A stretch of 64,000 bases of DNA, taken from Crotophaga sulcirostris (taxonomy: Eukaryota; Chordata; Aves; Cuculiformes; Crotophagidae). This document shows, piece after piece, positions 25,331-38,300 of the stretch. A model generated the notes under the pieces. That model did not search any database. It worked only from the letters and a program-made list of their open reading frames with translations, and was not told where the DNA came from. Each line of letters begins with the position of its first letter. Position 1 is the stretch's first letter. The DNA is taken from the NCBI GenBank assembly GCA_013397455.1, contig VYZB01000040.1:2622267-2686266 (forward strand), in the 5' to 3' direction. A program made the position numbers and the translations under genes.

Positions 25331-25679
25331 TGCTCTCTACAACTACTTAAAAGGAGGTTGTAGTCAGGCAGGGGTTGGTCTCTTCTCTCAAGTGACCAGT
25401 GACAGAACTGGAGGACATGGACTCAAGCTTCGTCAGGGAAAGGTTAGGCTTGATATTAGGAGAAAGTTCTTCACTGAAAGGGTGATTGGCCATTGGAATG
25501 TGCTGCCCAGGGAGGTGGTGGAGTCGCCAACCCTGGAGGTGTTTAAGAGGAGATTGGATGAGGCACTCAGTGCCATGGTTTAGATGATGGGTGGATGTTA
25601 GTGTTGGGTTATAGGTTGGACTCGATGATCTCAGAGGTCCTTTCCAACCTTGTAATACTGTGATATTGTGATACTATAA
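25331..25679 (+). mobile_element. CR1 LINE, younger subfamily, copy B
   Basis: 5'-truncated CR1 of about 348 bp, nearly identical in layout to the 3' part of copy A at 17808. It starts at 'tgctctctacaactac' within the pol tail and ends in three imperfect GATACTGT-type tail units (to ~25678). The heptamer TAATTTT occurs on both sides (25323-25329 and 25677-25683). This might be a short target duplication, but coincidence in AT-rich DNA is equally possible, since CR1 usually leaves no clear duplication. Confidence 0.97.
25332..25583 (+). pseudogene. CR1 ORF2 C-terminus, frame still open
   Basis: 83 sense codons and the natural stop are open from the truncation point to TAG at 25581-25583. They include [18 protein letters not shown] and [18 protein letters not shown]. 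No frameshift is present, in contrast to copy A. It has no own start codon and no catalytic domain, so it is a truncated remnant. Confidence 0.93.
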
Positions 25680-25683
25680 TTTT

Positions 25684-27280
25684 CTTTCAAGTCCTCCTTC
25701 TCCTCCCTTGATTCTTTGATATGAAGAGGATCTTTCTCTTTGTAGCACAAATACTTGATAACAGCATTGCACTTTGGTCTCCGAACCTTCTCCATATGAA
25801 TAGTTTTCCTAGCTTTGTGACACCAGTGACTTTTTACCATATGGGCCAAGTCTATTAACGAAATCTAAGAACTAATAAAGGACTTGGGTACTCTATGTTT
25901 AGATGCTGCAGTCCCTAACAACACTTTAGGTGTCCAGCCCTTGGTGCACAGCCCTGCTCCTGGAAAGGACCTTTATGTTCCTTGAGCAGCACACAAGGAG
26001 AGCATGGACACCTTAAAATGTAATCTCAGAAGGACCCATGCTAAACAAGAAGTGCCAAGAATAAGTAGAGATTCAGTACTGCATGTGTTTTTTAACCCAG
26101 TCTCCAAATGTCACTGAAGACAATGCATGTGCAGATGTTTACTGAGTCCACAATCTGTTAGGGTTAGGCAGCTGTAAAATGTGAGGCAAGAAGAGAGATT
26201 GCAGTGTTGGACACGTACAGTCTAAGTTGTCTTCTCAGCCTTTCATCAGACCCATCTTGGAGCTGGCTTGAAGATAATAAATAAATTATTTATAATAAAT
26301 AAATTTTTCCCAAGGCCAAAGCAAAAATTTTACATTCCTGCATTTATTAGGAATGATCTTTGCTCATTCTGTTCTTCTGCTGATTCCAACGTCACCAAGA
26401 GACTTTCTGGCAAAAGTCCTCAGTACCATACCAGCAAGCTGACCAAACTCAATGGTTTAAAAAGATCAATATCACTGCTAATAACAACAGCTATAATAGT
26501 ACCAATAATGGATCATTGAAAGAAGAAATACAATCTGATGTGCTCCATATTTCAACTCTCTCCTGTGTTTTTCCTCCATATTCACCCCAGTGGAAAGATC
26601 CTCAGTTCAATCTTCCAGCAAAGGAGTTCATCCATGCTTAAGCTCACGTAGACAGCAATCACACTTTAAAACTGAGGTTAATCGGTCAAGGCTGATGAGC
26701 TTTGTTTAATGAAGGGCCATTTATATAGTGCCCTTTAGAGAAAGGCTCTACATTTTAGCATTCAAAAGAAGGTAAAAGGAGGAAATCAAAATATACGAGG
26801 GGTTAAAACCAAGGGGCTTGGTTTTTTTCTGCTTTTGTTTTCCCAAATATGTACTGATAATTGAAGATTTGTTTCTGCATGATTTATTATTACTAACTTT
26901 ACTGTCTGTGCTTACTTTCTCAGATCTCATGTGCCAAAATGGACTTCTGTGCAGCTGCTCAGAAACTTGCAGCAGTCTGCATTTAATCTGAGGAGCAGTG
27001 CCTGCTTGAGATGAATGTATTAAGAATTAACTAGCCAGGTTGTGTATCTCCAATCCAAACTCATCTCTAATTTTCCCAGTACTGTTCCACTGCTTTATCC
27101 TCTGAAATAAGCTAAGGTCAGAGGGCTAATAACTCATTTTTTTATGTTGCTAATGTAGCTTTTACATTTTGGTCATGTTTGCTTTCCCTGTTGTGCTGAA
27201 AGCAAAATAAAAATAATTAAAAATGAAACTTTGCTTCCACTGTTCTGTGCTGGCATGCAGTGCTACCTGGTAGACCTTTA
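25684..27280. other. Unique noncoding DNA
   Basis: No gene or known repeat is recognised. A TTTATAATAAATAAAT-type AT-rich run is at 26275-26305. The frames at 25631-25849 and 26268-26519 show no domain. Confidence 0.5.
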
Positions 27281-27960
27281 AACTGTCGATTCTGCATGAC
27301 TAATTGATTGCTTCAGCTGAGGTTAATTAATTAATTAGTAGCAGAGCTGCATTAAAGATTGGAGGTATTCAGGACTCCCATAATGGACGCGAGCTTTATT
27401 AGTACATAAAATGAGTGTTTAAAATCCACACAGCAACTAATATGCTCTTGAGGCTTTCATTAAACAAACCTATAAAATTACTTGCTTCATTATGTATTTT
27501 AGTTACTTTCTTCACATTGTATAGTATCTCTTCACCTTTTTCTTTTGCCAGCCAGTTTTAAGTGCCTATTTGAAATCAATTTCTCTAATAATGGGCTTAA
27601 TGAGCTCATCAATTAAGGCTGCCATAATGGAATGTAACTGTGTGGTTTCAGTTATCAGTTAAACTCTGGAACTAATTTCCATGCTTCATCTATCAAAAAT
27701 GATTGGCTAATATTGTTTAGCTTCTGCTTTAGGACGATAGGGAGACCTCAGGCCCTTCTTCACTAATGTCCGAAGGGCTGAATTTCTTCTTGGAGAAGAA
27801 GAAAGGGAGGGAGGCGAGGTGGGATGGAAAGAACAATGAGCAGAGAGATTTGGGCCCCTATCTGGATCTGGAGGAAGTGTGATCCTGTATTTCAATGCCA
27901 GCATGGTAATTAGTAGTAATGGATTACATTTTCAAACGTATTAGATAAAATGATCGTTCC
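27281..27960. promoter_or_regulatory. Candidate conserved noncoding / enhancer block
   Basis: Repeat-free sequence dense in homeodomain-type cores: TTAATTAATTAATTA at 27323-27337, plus 'gcattaaag', 'cataatgg' (twice, 27380 and 27624 regions) and 'atcaattaagg' near 27609. The texture (low repeat content, intact motif clusters, balanced composition) is that of vertebrate conserved noncoding elements near developmental genes. Evidence is motif density only. Confidence 0.35.
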
Positions 27961-30639
27961 ACATGAAAAATCCCATTATGAGTTTCTTACCTCTCGCTCC
28001 CTCGGTCTCTCTCCTGCTTTTGCTCACTCTCTCTGTTTTAATAACCACTGCCCTTTTCTGTGACCCCTTTAAATAATGGTATAAATGGTCAGTAGACCTA
28101 AACATATAAATATTTCTTTAAAACAATGACCTCACTTTTATAGCAACCAAACCTGAATTTTGGGAAGTGCTTTCTCTGTACAAAAATCTACCAAACACAA
28201 AAATCTATTGAGCCAAGAAAAACTCCACAAGTAAATGGAGTACAAAAAAAAAATAAATTAAAAAAAACCCCAAACAACTGCTAAAAAGCAGGGTGAAAAA
28301 AAGAAAAATCACAGGTTTTTCTTTCTATTTGTTAAATTAATGAATACCAGGAACATTTATTTGGTTTTGTTGTTAAGATTAGATGAGTTCAGTTTAGTAC
28401 TCTACAAAATTTCTAGCTGCTGGTGGGATTTTACTGGCTCTCAGACGTAATCGAAACGTTCCAGGTTAATGGTAGCAAAACTTGGCTCACAATCCAGATT
28501 TTGACTGAAATTTTAAAATCTCTTTGTCTGTCAGAAACTTTGTGAGTGTGACCTCTGCTGTGGCTGTATTTATTTATCTTACAGTACCATCCATGCTGCT
28601 CCAGGCATTTTCTGGGTGTTTGTAAGGGGTGAAGGAAGGCCACAATTTGGTGGGAGAACAGCAGGCTGCAGGCTGGCTGCAGGGGAATAGCAGGGATCTT
28701 TTAAATCAAAGCCTTTTAGATTAAGTGTGATGGGACTACTCTTCACGTAAGTGGCTTGAAACCAATGGCACTGTGTAAGGTAAGATTGCAATTAGGTGCC
28801 AGAGCCTGGCTTCTACTTTTATTTTTAGGACAGGAGAACTCAATGTTGGTGGAATATTAACCAGTAAAACCCAAAACTGGTGTATGAGTATCACCAATGC
28901 CATCCCAGAAATGGCCTGACTGAGAAATATTCCTCAAGATTTTCTTTTGGGAACGATGACTTTTAGCAGGTTAAAGCAAACCAAAGAGGATCTTGAAGGG
29001 AGAACAGGTTTTTGCAAAAGTTTCCTTCTCAAAGGGAGCTATTATGGTCTGGTTGTTGCTTTGCAAGTGATCTTGTAATTGATTGTGCATTAATTTTCTG
29101 GCTCTGATCTTGCACCAGTGTTCACAGTTGACACTACTTATGTGAACAGTGTGTTATTTTTATCGAGTAAACTTTCCTCCCATGAATAAAATTAATACTG
29201 CAAAGGCTTTTCTTGTGGAGTAGCAAAAATCGTGGTAAAGCAAATAAAACCAGTTTGAAAACTTCTTTATAATAATCATGTTCAAATAATCAAGCTGCAC
29301 AGTATAGTGAGTTCTGTTGTAAAGCTAGAAAGCATTTTGTGGAAAATAAGATAATTTTTTAATTCTTTGGTACCATAATTTCATGTGTTTCGTACTTTTT
29401 TTTCAAATTAGACCTTGTAGACAACTATACAAACAGAATGTTGACAAAGAAGATTTAAAATAAACAAACTCCAAACAGATCCTATAATACTCGCGCATAT
29501 TTTTTATCATTTTAAAATAAAAACTTAAAGATATGACAGTGAAAGGAGAATCCAAGTGCAGATTCAGCTTTCCTCACCTTCAGTTTGGTATGACAAAACT
29601 TAGAAAGCCCAAATTTTCTCAAGATGCTTAAAAAACAAAGTAGGAATACTTTACTTGCATGTTATATAACATAGGTGGATTAAGAGAGACTTAAGTTCAA
29701 TTTTCTTTTCCAAAGTGGATGATTTCAGCGTCATTGATGTAATGCAGCTATAACAACTTGTAAAGCAAATGTTACTTTAGTGCTGCAATTTATAAAACTG
29801 CAGATAAAGAGAAATGCAAGTGATAGACATGAAAAACAGAAAAACATAGTTAAATCCCATGCTCTGAACTCTGATTTAGCTCCTGATTCTTTTGCATATG
29901 TTCCTGATCATTCAGTCCTGAAATCTCCCACTGCCTCTCTAGTTAATGGGAATGGGGAGAGTGCCTGTGCTCCCACTTTGACTGCCACAGATCTTTAATC
30001 CTTCTCTGTAGAAGACTTTTGTATCTCCTTGGTTTTGCATTTACAAGGTTATTGGGATTTGAAAATGCATTTGCTCAAGTGCTGGCTTCAACATGACTTT
30101 TAGACTCTTAGTTTCCCCATTACCGCTACAAGGTGCTTCCGCAGGCTGTGGTTTACCCCTTTTGCCTCTTGCAGGACCCCAAGTTGTGGGCAGAATGGAT
30201 GGACAGTGCAATGGGAGGACAACACACAAGGACCTATGATGGAATGAGTCCCTGTGCAAGTCAAGGACTTGCAATGTGTCCTAAAAAGCAGGGTTGGTAT
30301 GAGAGCGGATGAGAACTCAGTGAGTTTCAATTGTTTGTTGCTGTTGTGTGGGCTTCAGGGCAGAAAACCATAATTTTTGCACCTAGTCTTAGGGCATGCA
30401 TTGGGCTTGATCTGCTGTATCCACTAGTCTTCAGCTTTCATTTTTTTAATGACGGAAGATAATTTGTAACCAATTGCAAACAAGATAGGAGGTTTATTCC
30501 AAATTCTTGATGGCGCTTTTTTTTAAATTATTCATCCTTCTACAATAATATTGCTATTATTAGAAGGCATTCAAAACAGCAAGACTGTGTCATTGTCCAC
30601 CAGGGTTTCATTCTCTGTGCTTAGATATGTGCTGCACCT
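27961..30639. other. Unique noncoding DNA
   Basis: No gene is recognised. An A-rich low-complexity interval lies at 28185-28310, with 'aaaaaaaccccaaac' of the kind often scattered in bird genomes. The frames at 28431-28791, 29780-29998 and 30041-30330 lack homology. Confidence 0.5.
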
Positions 30640-31170
30640 TTTTCACAGAAGAAGAGAAAGGGAACGTGGCAGACCTTGAAAGTGTATATGAAACAGCTCT
30701 AAATAACACTAATAATAGGAATTTTAAGTCTGTCTTTAAGGGTTGAGTGGGCTCTATGTGCCCTATTTACACCTTTTAATTTTTGAACAATAGCTGTGGG
30801 GTTTCTTTCGCTGCAGCACACAAGCGAGGTTAAACATTATTTCTGTAACAGCCTTTTGTTTTCAGCTCCCAAGGAGAGAGGGGGGAAAAATTGAGATAAA
30901 GAAGTGTTATTAAAATTGTGACACACGGCTCTGGGAGTACGTTAAGGATAGAAGGAGCCAGGACGTCAGGAGAGAAATAATGAAATGCAAAAATCACCCA
31001 GACTGACAATTGGGAGCCTATGTAGCAGCTTAGCCTGTTGGTCCAAGGCTATTTGTCATAATCAGCGGCACTTTTCTCATTAGCAAAAAGCCATTACCAG
31101 TGGACTTTATCAGCAGCTGTGAGTTATCAAGGGGCACACAGCAATCCTAGCGTGTAGTCGTGGGGTTCAG
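30640..31170. promoter_or_regulatory. Candidate conserved noncoding / enhancer block
   Basis: Repeat-free block with closely spaced binding-site-like words: CTATTTACACC (forkhead-like), GAACAATAGC (SOX-like), TGACACACGGC, 'cataatcagcgg', CTTTATCAGC (GATA-like) and 'tcattagca'. Mixed factor classes in one compact region suggest an enhancer. No expression or conservation data back this, so it is a hypothesis. Confidence 0.33.
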
Positions 31171-32270
31171 CCAGGGTCCGGTTGCTTTAATAAGCCGCCA
31201 ACTCCTTCCCCAAGTTCCCAGTCAGGTGTCACTGCCATTCCTGGTGAGGCAGCCGAGTGCGGTCTATTAACCACCTCCCTCTGGCACCTTCCCACTCCCC
31301 CAGCTCAGAGGCAAAGCCACTCCTGCTTCTTCTTGCTTTCCCCTTCCCTCACAACCCACTTAGGGTCCAACTGGGTTAAGTCTTCCCTACTTGCCCGGGT
31401 CAGTCCTTCTCCATTCTCCTTTTCCACATTTCCATGCTAGCTTTGTCCACTGCAGCTTGTTCAGCCTCCTTGTATGGACTGAGCTGTTCTTCTGTTTTTT
31501 TGCTCCTTCTTCTCCATTCTCTTTCCATGGTGTACAAAGCCTTATCTGCTCCTTCCTCTTCCATTACCAATGCCAGCTCCTCAGATGTGCCACCCCATTC
31601 CTGCACATAGCAGTAGAGGTTGCATTGTGGAAGAGCACCTCCAAACCTGCTCCAACCTGCTCTGAGTCTGCTGAAGTAAGACGGTAAATTGGCTGTGACT
31701 GAGCTCCAACTGAGATTTTTTTCCCTCTCTTCTCTCTATTCTTTTTGCCCTGTGAAATGAATAGTCTTATCATACCCTTTTAAGACATATAAAGACATTT
31801 TTTTTTTCTGTAAGTATTCTCCATGATGCTGTCCAGAGGTCATGTCCTGGCTCCTGCAGGTTATTAGGGGAAAAAAATTGCCCTTTTTCTGCCTATGCTG
31901 TGTTGTCTCCATGACAGATTACATTGAGTAGAAATGAGTTGGGCATGTTCTTATACCAGCTCCTGGGCTGGGAACAGTGGCATGACGAGTTCCTAGGCTG
32001 GGAGAACTGGAGTTGGGCTCCAATCTGGAGGGAGTGCCTGAGCACACAGGTGACCTCGCAGTACTGCTTGGATAGATGCATCCAGAGAGATGAAGTGTAT
32101 TCAACAACTTCATGAAAGTGTCCTTTTATCCCAAGGAGGGGAAAACATATTTCTTTTTTTTTCCTCCTACTTTCAAATGCAAATAAAACAAATACCTTTC
32201 TTCTTAAGCTGCTGGTGGGTTCTCCCTCTGAATGGGAGGAAAATGAAAGCCATTCAGAGCCAACTTATTT
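31171..32270. other. Pyrimidine-rich and GC-richer noncoding DNA
   Basis: 31140-31420 is GC-richer than the rest and strongly pyrimidine-biased on plus. It continues as C/T-rich sequence to about 31800 and ends in a T run at 31798-31809. Frames on both strands (31391-31773, 31893-32401) are composition-driven and lack domains. I could not tie it to a known LTR or LINE. Confidence 0.4.
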
Positions 32271-32272
32271 CA

Positions 32273-32600
32273 TGGAATCATAGAATCATAGAATTGTTAA
32301 GGTTGGAAAAGATGTCTAAGATCATTAAGTCTAACCATCAACACTATGCCAACATGCCTGCTGAACCATGTCCTGAAGTGCCACATCTGCAAGTTTTTTG
32401 AACACCTTCAGGGATGAAGACTCCACCACTTCTCTGGGCAGCCTCTGCCAGTGTTTCATTACTCTTTCAGGAAAGAAATTTTTCCTAATATCTAATCTAA
32501 ACTTCCTCTGGTGCAACTTGAGGTCATTTCCTCTCATCCTACCACTTCCTACTTGGGAGAAGTAACCTGGGAGAAGTATTTCCAGGCTCTTCACCTCCTT
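32273..32600 (-). mobile_element. CR1 LINE fragment
   Basis: Minus-oriented, 5'-truncated CR1 of about 330 bp. The plus strand starts with the reverse complement of its octamer tail (GGAATCATAGAATCATAGAA, 32274-32293) and the motif 'aaggttggaaaagat'. The pol C-terminus follows in minus. It is a different subfamily from the three younger plus-strand copies: the tail is ATTCTATG-like and the 3' UTR differs. Confidence 0.96.
32331..32600 (-). pseudogene. CR1 ORF2 C-terminal fragment
   Basis: A frame of about 90 codons with the CR1 ORF2 tail motifs [19 protein letters not shown] and [17 protein letters not shown]. It opens in the element body and reads through the normal terminus (near DMV) into 3' UTR. 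It is a truncated retrotransposon remnant. Confidence 0.88.
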
Positions 32601-35600
32601 CACTGTGACTGGAGTGGGAAATTTTCCACACTTAAAGAAAACAGCAAATAGTAGCTCAGGGAATGCAAAGGGAAGTGAACATTTACATTTGTGTATGGGT
32701 GGTGGTGCTCAGAGTGCTGCTGCACTCTGGAATTGTTACAGGTCACGAACTGAAAGATTTGAGCAGATCCAAAGTCTAATGAAGTCAGTGAAAAGATTCT
32801 CACTTACTTGAGGAGGCTTTGACAGAGGTGTTAATTGAGGGACAAATTTAATTTTGCACAGAGCTAAATTTTATAATGGTACAGAACCCTGACCCTGAAA
32901 GAGATAAGGAAATGTGAGATGTTTCAGGTTGATTTAAGAACATATATTTTCCATTCTTTATTTAAATTGGATTTAAACACACCTTTAGCTGCGTTAACTC
33001 AAATTTATGCACAAGCAAAGCTAAGTTATTGATGCTGTCAGAGAGGAGAAAACAACTGCAGAGAGCATGGGTAGCACTAATTTCACCTTGTGCTAGATTT
33101 TGCCATGAAGATATCTGCACTGGGTATGGGTCGTCTGTAGAGTGGTTGGAGAGGCACTTCCAGCATACAGTTTATCAAACCTGTTGTAGGCATCTATGAA
33201 TTGTGCCACACATTTGTCCATTGGGCTATAACAAGATCAGATGAATGAATTTGTTATTGACTTAAATGATGTAGACAGCTCCACTCATTCAAACACGTCT
33301 TGCCCTGTCTGACTCCCACTGTTGCCTGTCCTGCATCAACAGAAATAAAATCTCAGCAAAAATCTTGGACCTCAATTCAACAAAACACTTATTTAACTTT
33401 AAAAATATTAATAATCTTCTGACTTTATATGTCAAAGTTATCCCATAAAAGATTTTAATGAGCCAAGGCAGTGCCACAATATGTTGCTTTGAATATTTGT
33501 AAACCTGAGATTTGTAGACAGGTAATACTGTGCTTTAATTTTTTTAACCAGAACTATTGTTCGAGTTGGAAACCCATTCATTACTGTCTCCATTGTGAAC
33601 CTATATGTGATATACTATATATAGGAAACTTTTTCCACCATTGTCCTGTGGTACAGATTGATAAGTCTCTCATTTGGTTTGGAAAAATACTGAAAACATA
33701 TCACCAGGTTCCAGATTTCTGAAACTGGATGGAAAGGCTGAAAGAGCAGATTACCTTCAACCTCTCCAGTTATTCCTTTCGTCTTATTTAAGTTCTATTA
33801 AATACTTTTGAGATATTTTCTGGGAGACCATGGTATGAAGCAGGAGCCTAAACAAACGACTCCCAGGAGGGGGAGTGAAAGAAATATCCAAAGAGGGACC
33901 ACAAGGTGGCTCTAAATATATTAAAGAGGAGATTCTTCCTTCCCTCCTTTCAACTATCTTAAATATATACAATGGAAAAGTGACTGCTATGTTTTTATAC
34001 ATATGAACTGTATTGCCACAAAGCAGATCTGCCAACAGCTTGCTCTCTCAGGTAACACACACCAAACCAGGGGTTGAATGACTACTGGGCTAGTAAGAAA
34101 GGGGTGTCGGGGATCAGAACACCATAGATACTACTTCCACCAGTATCATCTGTACAGACATAAAACCTTCACTTTTTTTTTTACTTTTTTTCCCCATGCT
34201 TTTGGGGTTTGTTATTGCTCTTAATAGGTAAGATGCTGATAATATGCATATATCACATACATGTATTCTATAACCTAAGATTCTAGGGAGAAAGCAGGCT
34301 GTTCATAGTTTGGAAAAGTAGTCAATCTATTTGTACTGCAAAGAGCTGATTTATAAGCCTTTGAAACTCAAGCAAATCAATTCTGCCTCAGCAAGGAACA
34401 CCAAACACCCCTTGACTTCTACAGCAGGGGTGAGTGGTGAAGTCAGGAGGCAGGGAACTGGGTCCTGAGTGTAGAATGCAAATTCTAGCAAATTACCTCC
34501 ATTCAAGGGAAGACTAAGAACAAAAATAATATTTTCTTCTAATTCCTATTGTGTTTTTCCTTAGTGTTTTTTGGTAAAAACACAGCGGAGTTGACCTTAG
34601 AAACTTTTTTACCTTTGATAAATTTTAAGATTTGTTATATGAAAGTGAATGCAATGTGCTGCTTTAAATATCAGATATTTAAAACCTCATTTGGGGCATT
34701 TCTCTGCCTTTCAGATCTGTGCAGTCCTATGGCTCAGGCTATTGTCTAATGTAGATTTTCATATTCTAGAAAATGTAAGAAGTATCTTCAGGGAAAATCC
34801 TACAGTTTCAATCAAATAATAATAAGTTTACCTTTCAGATATTTATGAGAAAAAAACTGATCAGTACATGATGTTTATGTCAAATTGAATTCTTTACTGT
34901 AACTCAGCATAGAAAATAAATAATCTTGTTATTTATCTTGCACATTGGCCCACTTCAAGATAGGCAAATACATCCTGTACCTCATTAGAAATGGGACAGT
35001 AATCTCAGCTGCAAGAATCAGCAAAGGAATTGTTCTCAAGAGACATAAGCAGAGGGAAAGGACTGGAGGGGGAAATCACTCAATTTTCTTGATCAGTTGT
35101 TGCCCAAAATAAAACCCAACAACCCACCAAAAAAACAACCTGAAAAAGAGAGTGAATGATCATATCACATCTATTCTTCTGGACAGAATTATAACCAAAG
35201 AGTTGTGATACTAGAGTTATTACATATTTCAGATAATACCCATTGAACCTGCAACTCATTTTATTCTCTTCCTATGTCTGTTTCTCCATCTTCTTTTCTG
35301 AAGATTAATAGAATTCTCAATAGAGTCAAAAAGCAGCTCCCCTCTTGCTTGGGCTCAAGCACAGAAATTACTAACAAGCTTATTATTATTATTTTGTATA
35401 GACACCTTGTGCAAAAGACTCTCTTGGACAAATGTAAGTAGAAAATTACAATCCCAGATATCACTATGAAATAAGATGAAAGAGTCTGAGAAATGACAGT
35501 GCTAGGAAAGGTTTAGACATTTTAGTGGAGTAAAAATAGGAGGGAATATATTACATAATGCTGCAGGAAATATGAAAGACTACTTCTTACATTAGGTAAA

Positions 35601-36560
35601 ATATCTCGTAGAGATAGCAGTGCTTAATTCTGCTCCCAACTCAGCAATTAACTTTGCGACTTAAGCCTATATTTGTATGTTTTGCTGCTTTGGATCCTTC
35701 CAATGCTCACCAGAAGTGACTATTCATTGCTGTTCTGCCATTGATTTTCTGAAAGCAGAACTATATCAGTGAGTCAGGAACACAGCTAAGAGCACAGTGT
35801 ATGTCCAGGTGTACTGCAAATATTTCCGTGCTGTGCCCACATTGGACATAAATAAGTGGTAGCCTCCGTATGAATCTAAGGGGTGTCAGTTGAAGAGGTC
35901 TGTGTTAATTAAGTGGGGCTATAGATAGCTCAGTTTCAACTGTGAGAGGAATAGAGTTGGCATAACAAACTCTGCATTGAAAAGTGCATCAGGATGGATC
36001 TCGGGAGTGAATTCTCCCAAAGTGTCAAAGACAGTGCATAATCTTAAAAACACGGTGCAAATTAAGACAGAATTTAGATTGAGTAAATTAGCCTGTCTCC
36101 AGAGAAGTCACTGGTATACAGAGCCTTATGCCAGGCTAGGCTGCGGAATCCCCTTTAGGCTGAGAACAATGATGTAAAAATTCCCTGAGCTTTTATAGAA
36201 AAATGTTGGACAGTGGGTCTGCTTTTGGAAGCTCTGAATCTTCTGAAGCCTCTGTGTGTGTGTATGAGTGTGCATGCTGTAAGCATCTTTGGGCAGCAGT
36301 GTTACTTTTGAAAGACAAGTATTTGTGGATAAAACCACTCTTTGTAATTTATTCTGCACATCTTGAATACTGAGAAATTTTGAGAGGCTTAGCTTTCCTG
36401 ACAGAGCTGGAGCTGAATGAGATCCTCGTTTATAAGGATGACTGAGTGATGCAGAGAGTTCAAGTGACAGTTCATTCTCTTTTAAGACTCCCCTCAGCCA
36501 GTCTCAATTTGCAGAAGGAGATGGAAAGGGAAACAGGGAATGAAGTACTGTATAAAGACA
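32601..36560. other. Unique noncoding DNA, 4 kb
   Basis: No gene or clear repeat is recognised. T-rich runs are at 34165-34190, and an A/C-rich run (AAAACCCAACAACC type) at 35110-35145. A short (TG)n-like run is at 36242-36265. Short frames on both strands lack homology. Confidence 0.55.
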
Positions 36561-36640
36561 AAAATCACAGATTGTGAGATGGAAAAGACTCATTAGACCA
36601 TCTAGTCCATAGACTTCCAGGAAGAGGATGCACTATAGGT
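36561..36640 (-). mobile_element. Weak CR1-like 3' end
   Basis: The words 'atcacagattgtgagatgg' and 'gaccatctagtccat' have the order and spacing of the reverse complement of a CR1-group 3' terminus (tail, then '..ggacc..agaccatctagtcca'). The body beyond ~36640 is not recognisable. It is probably a very old, short fragment. Confidence 0.45.
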
Positions 36641-37770
36641 TGAAATGCCAGCAGATTCTCAAGAGTGAAGATGACAATAGGATCAAGAATTGCTAACAGA
36701 GAAGTGATGATGCAAGGTTGAAAAGTCCAGGTGCAAAGGGAGTTTGTCCCTCCTTACCATTATTCTAACCTTTCTCTAACTCCCTATGACGTATCAGCAA
36801 GTTAGAAGTATCTAGAAGAAGAGATAATCCCAGTCAGTTCATATGGAAAATATTACTAGTAACTTTGGGTAATGTTTGTATAGTTGTTGTGCCTATTTTT
36901 ATTAAAAATATTACAAAACAAGGTCCCTTTGGCAGTCTTTGTGGCTATCAATGCTTCAAACCTAGTTATGCCCTCTTTCAAATTATTTTTTTCTGAACCC
37001 TATATTCTTGCCCTTGACTTCAGAAGGTATCTCTTTTTAAATTGCATACTGAAAGACCAACTATAAAATGAGAAGATTAATGAGGGAAAAAACAATAATA
37101 CTCTTCCCACCCCTTTACCTGATCTACCATTAAACTTATATGACATTCTTACATTTGCCTCTGATGTCTCCTTTCCATTTCTTCTCATCAGCTGCATCTC
37201 CTTATTTTCCTTCATTTCCATGCAGTGCTATTCTGTACAGCAGTGTTTGTCCCTGTGCTTCCAATCAGCAGTTTTTTGTCACAATTTTTGGACAATCTTA
37301 ACTGAATTGATAAGGTGACAGAAATTTCTGACAAGTTTTGTGAAAAGAGGCAATAAGGCAGGGAGTAACCATTTATAGGAAAGGGTTATCTCTTAGACAT
37401 AAGGATATCGGCTCATGAGGTTTTCTGAATAGCATATTTCTTGTGTCCCATGGAAATCAGTGCTGAATTTTATATTTAACCTCATGTTCCAGCATTACGT
37501 AAAAGCTTTTTTTCCTGTGTGACCTCTACAAGTCTTATAATATTATTACTACTCTTTCTTCCCTCTTAACACTTCAGGTTATTTTCAAACTCGTATTCCT
37601 GTTCAGATTTGTATAATCAGAAGAGTTATTTCTGAAAAAGTAGAAAATATCTAGTATTTCAAAGCTTTCTGCCTTATCCTAAAGTAATTGGCCCAATTTT
37701 TAGCTATGCAAGCAGCATGCATGCTACTCCTGCCCATAAGTGTCATTATGAGAAATGGCTGCAGCCTGTT
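36641..37770. other. Unique noncoding DNA
   Basis: No gene or known repeat is recognised. The frames at 36884-37221 on both strands have no domain. Confidence 0.5.
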
Positions 37771-38300
37771 TATTATTACATCTTATTATGCTCAGGTTTG
37801 CTTCCTTCTTTTTTCTCGGGATTCAAAAATTTTGAGAAAAAACACATAAAACTGCTTAATCAGTGATGAGCGAACAAATGCAGCCTCCCGAAAGAAGCAG
37901 AAGCGCCCGCACGGTGCAGCGGGGTGCAGCAAGCTCAGTATGACATATTAAACCCCCTCTCTTGCTGGAGAAAGGAAGGAGACTTCAGCAACTTGCAGTT
38001 CAGGCCTACAAGAAAATAGATAAGCTTTGAACCATTCCCTGAAGGTTAATGGGCTTGGATGCTGGCAGCCCAGTGGGGAATGCCAGAATAACCACTGCTC
38101 TGCAGACGTTCAAACACAGGATCAATGCGTGCGCCCATCTCCCATCTTGTCACAATGGTGTGCAGAAAACAATTGTCTTTTAGGCATTAGGTCTTAAACC
38201 ATTATAAGCACCTTGCCTAGGCCAAATATTTGTGCAGAAGGTTTGCCAGACACAACTGGCCTGAGGCACTTGCTGCAGTCAGGACCATGGCCACCCTCCT
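37771..38300. promoter_or_regulatory. Candidate regulatory block with CpG-bearing core
   Basis: A GC-rich core at about 37880-37935 carries several CpG dinucleotides (CCCGAAAG, GCGCCCGCACGG) and the repeated word GTGCAGC. It is embedded in AT-rich sequence with ATTATTA and 'gcttaatcag' motifs. CpG retention in noncoding vertebrate DNA is unusual enough to suggest constraint or low methylation. No promoter elements are visible. Confidence 0.33.
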
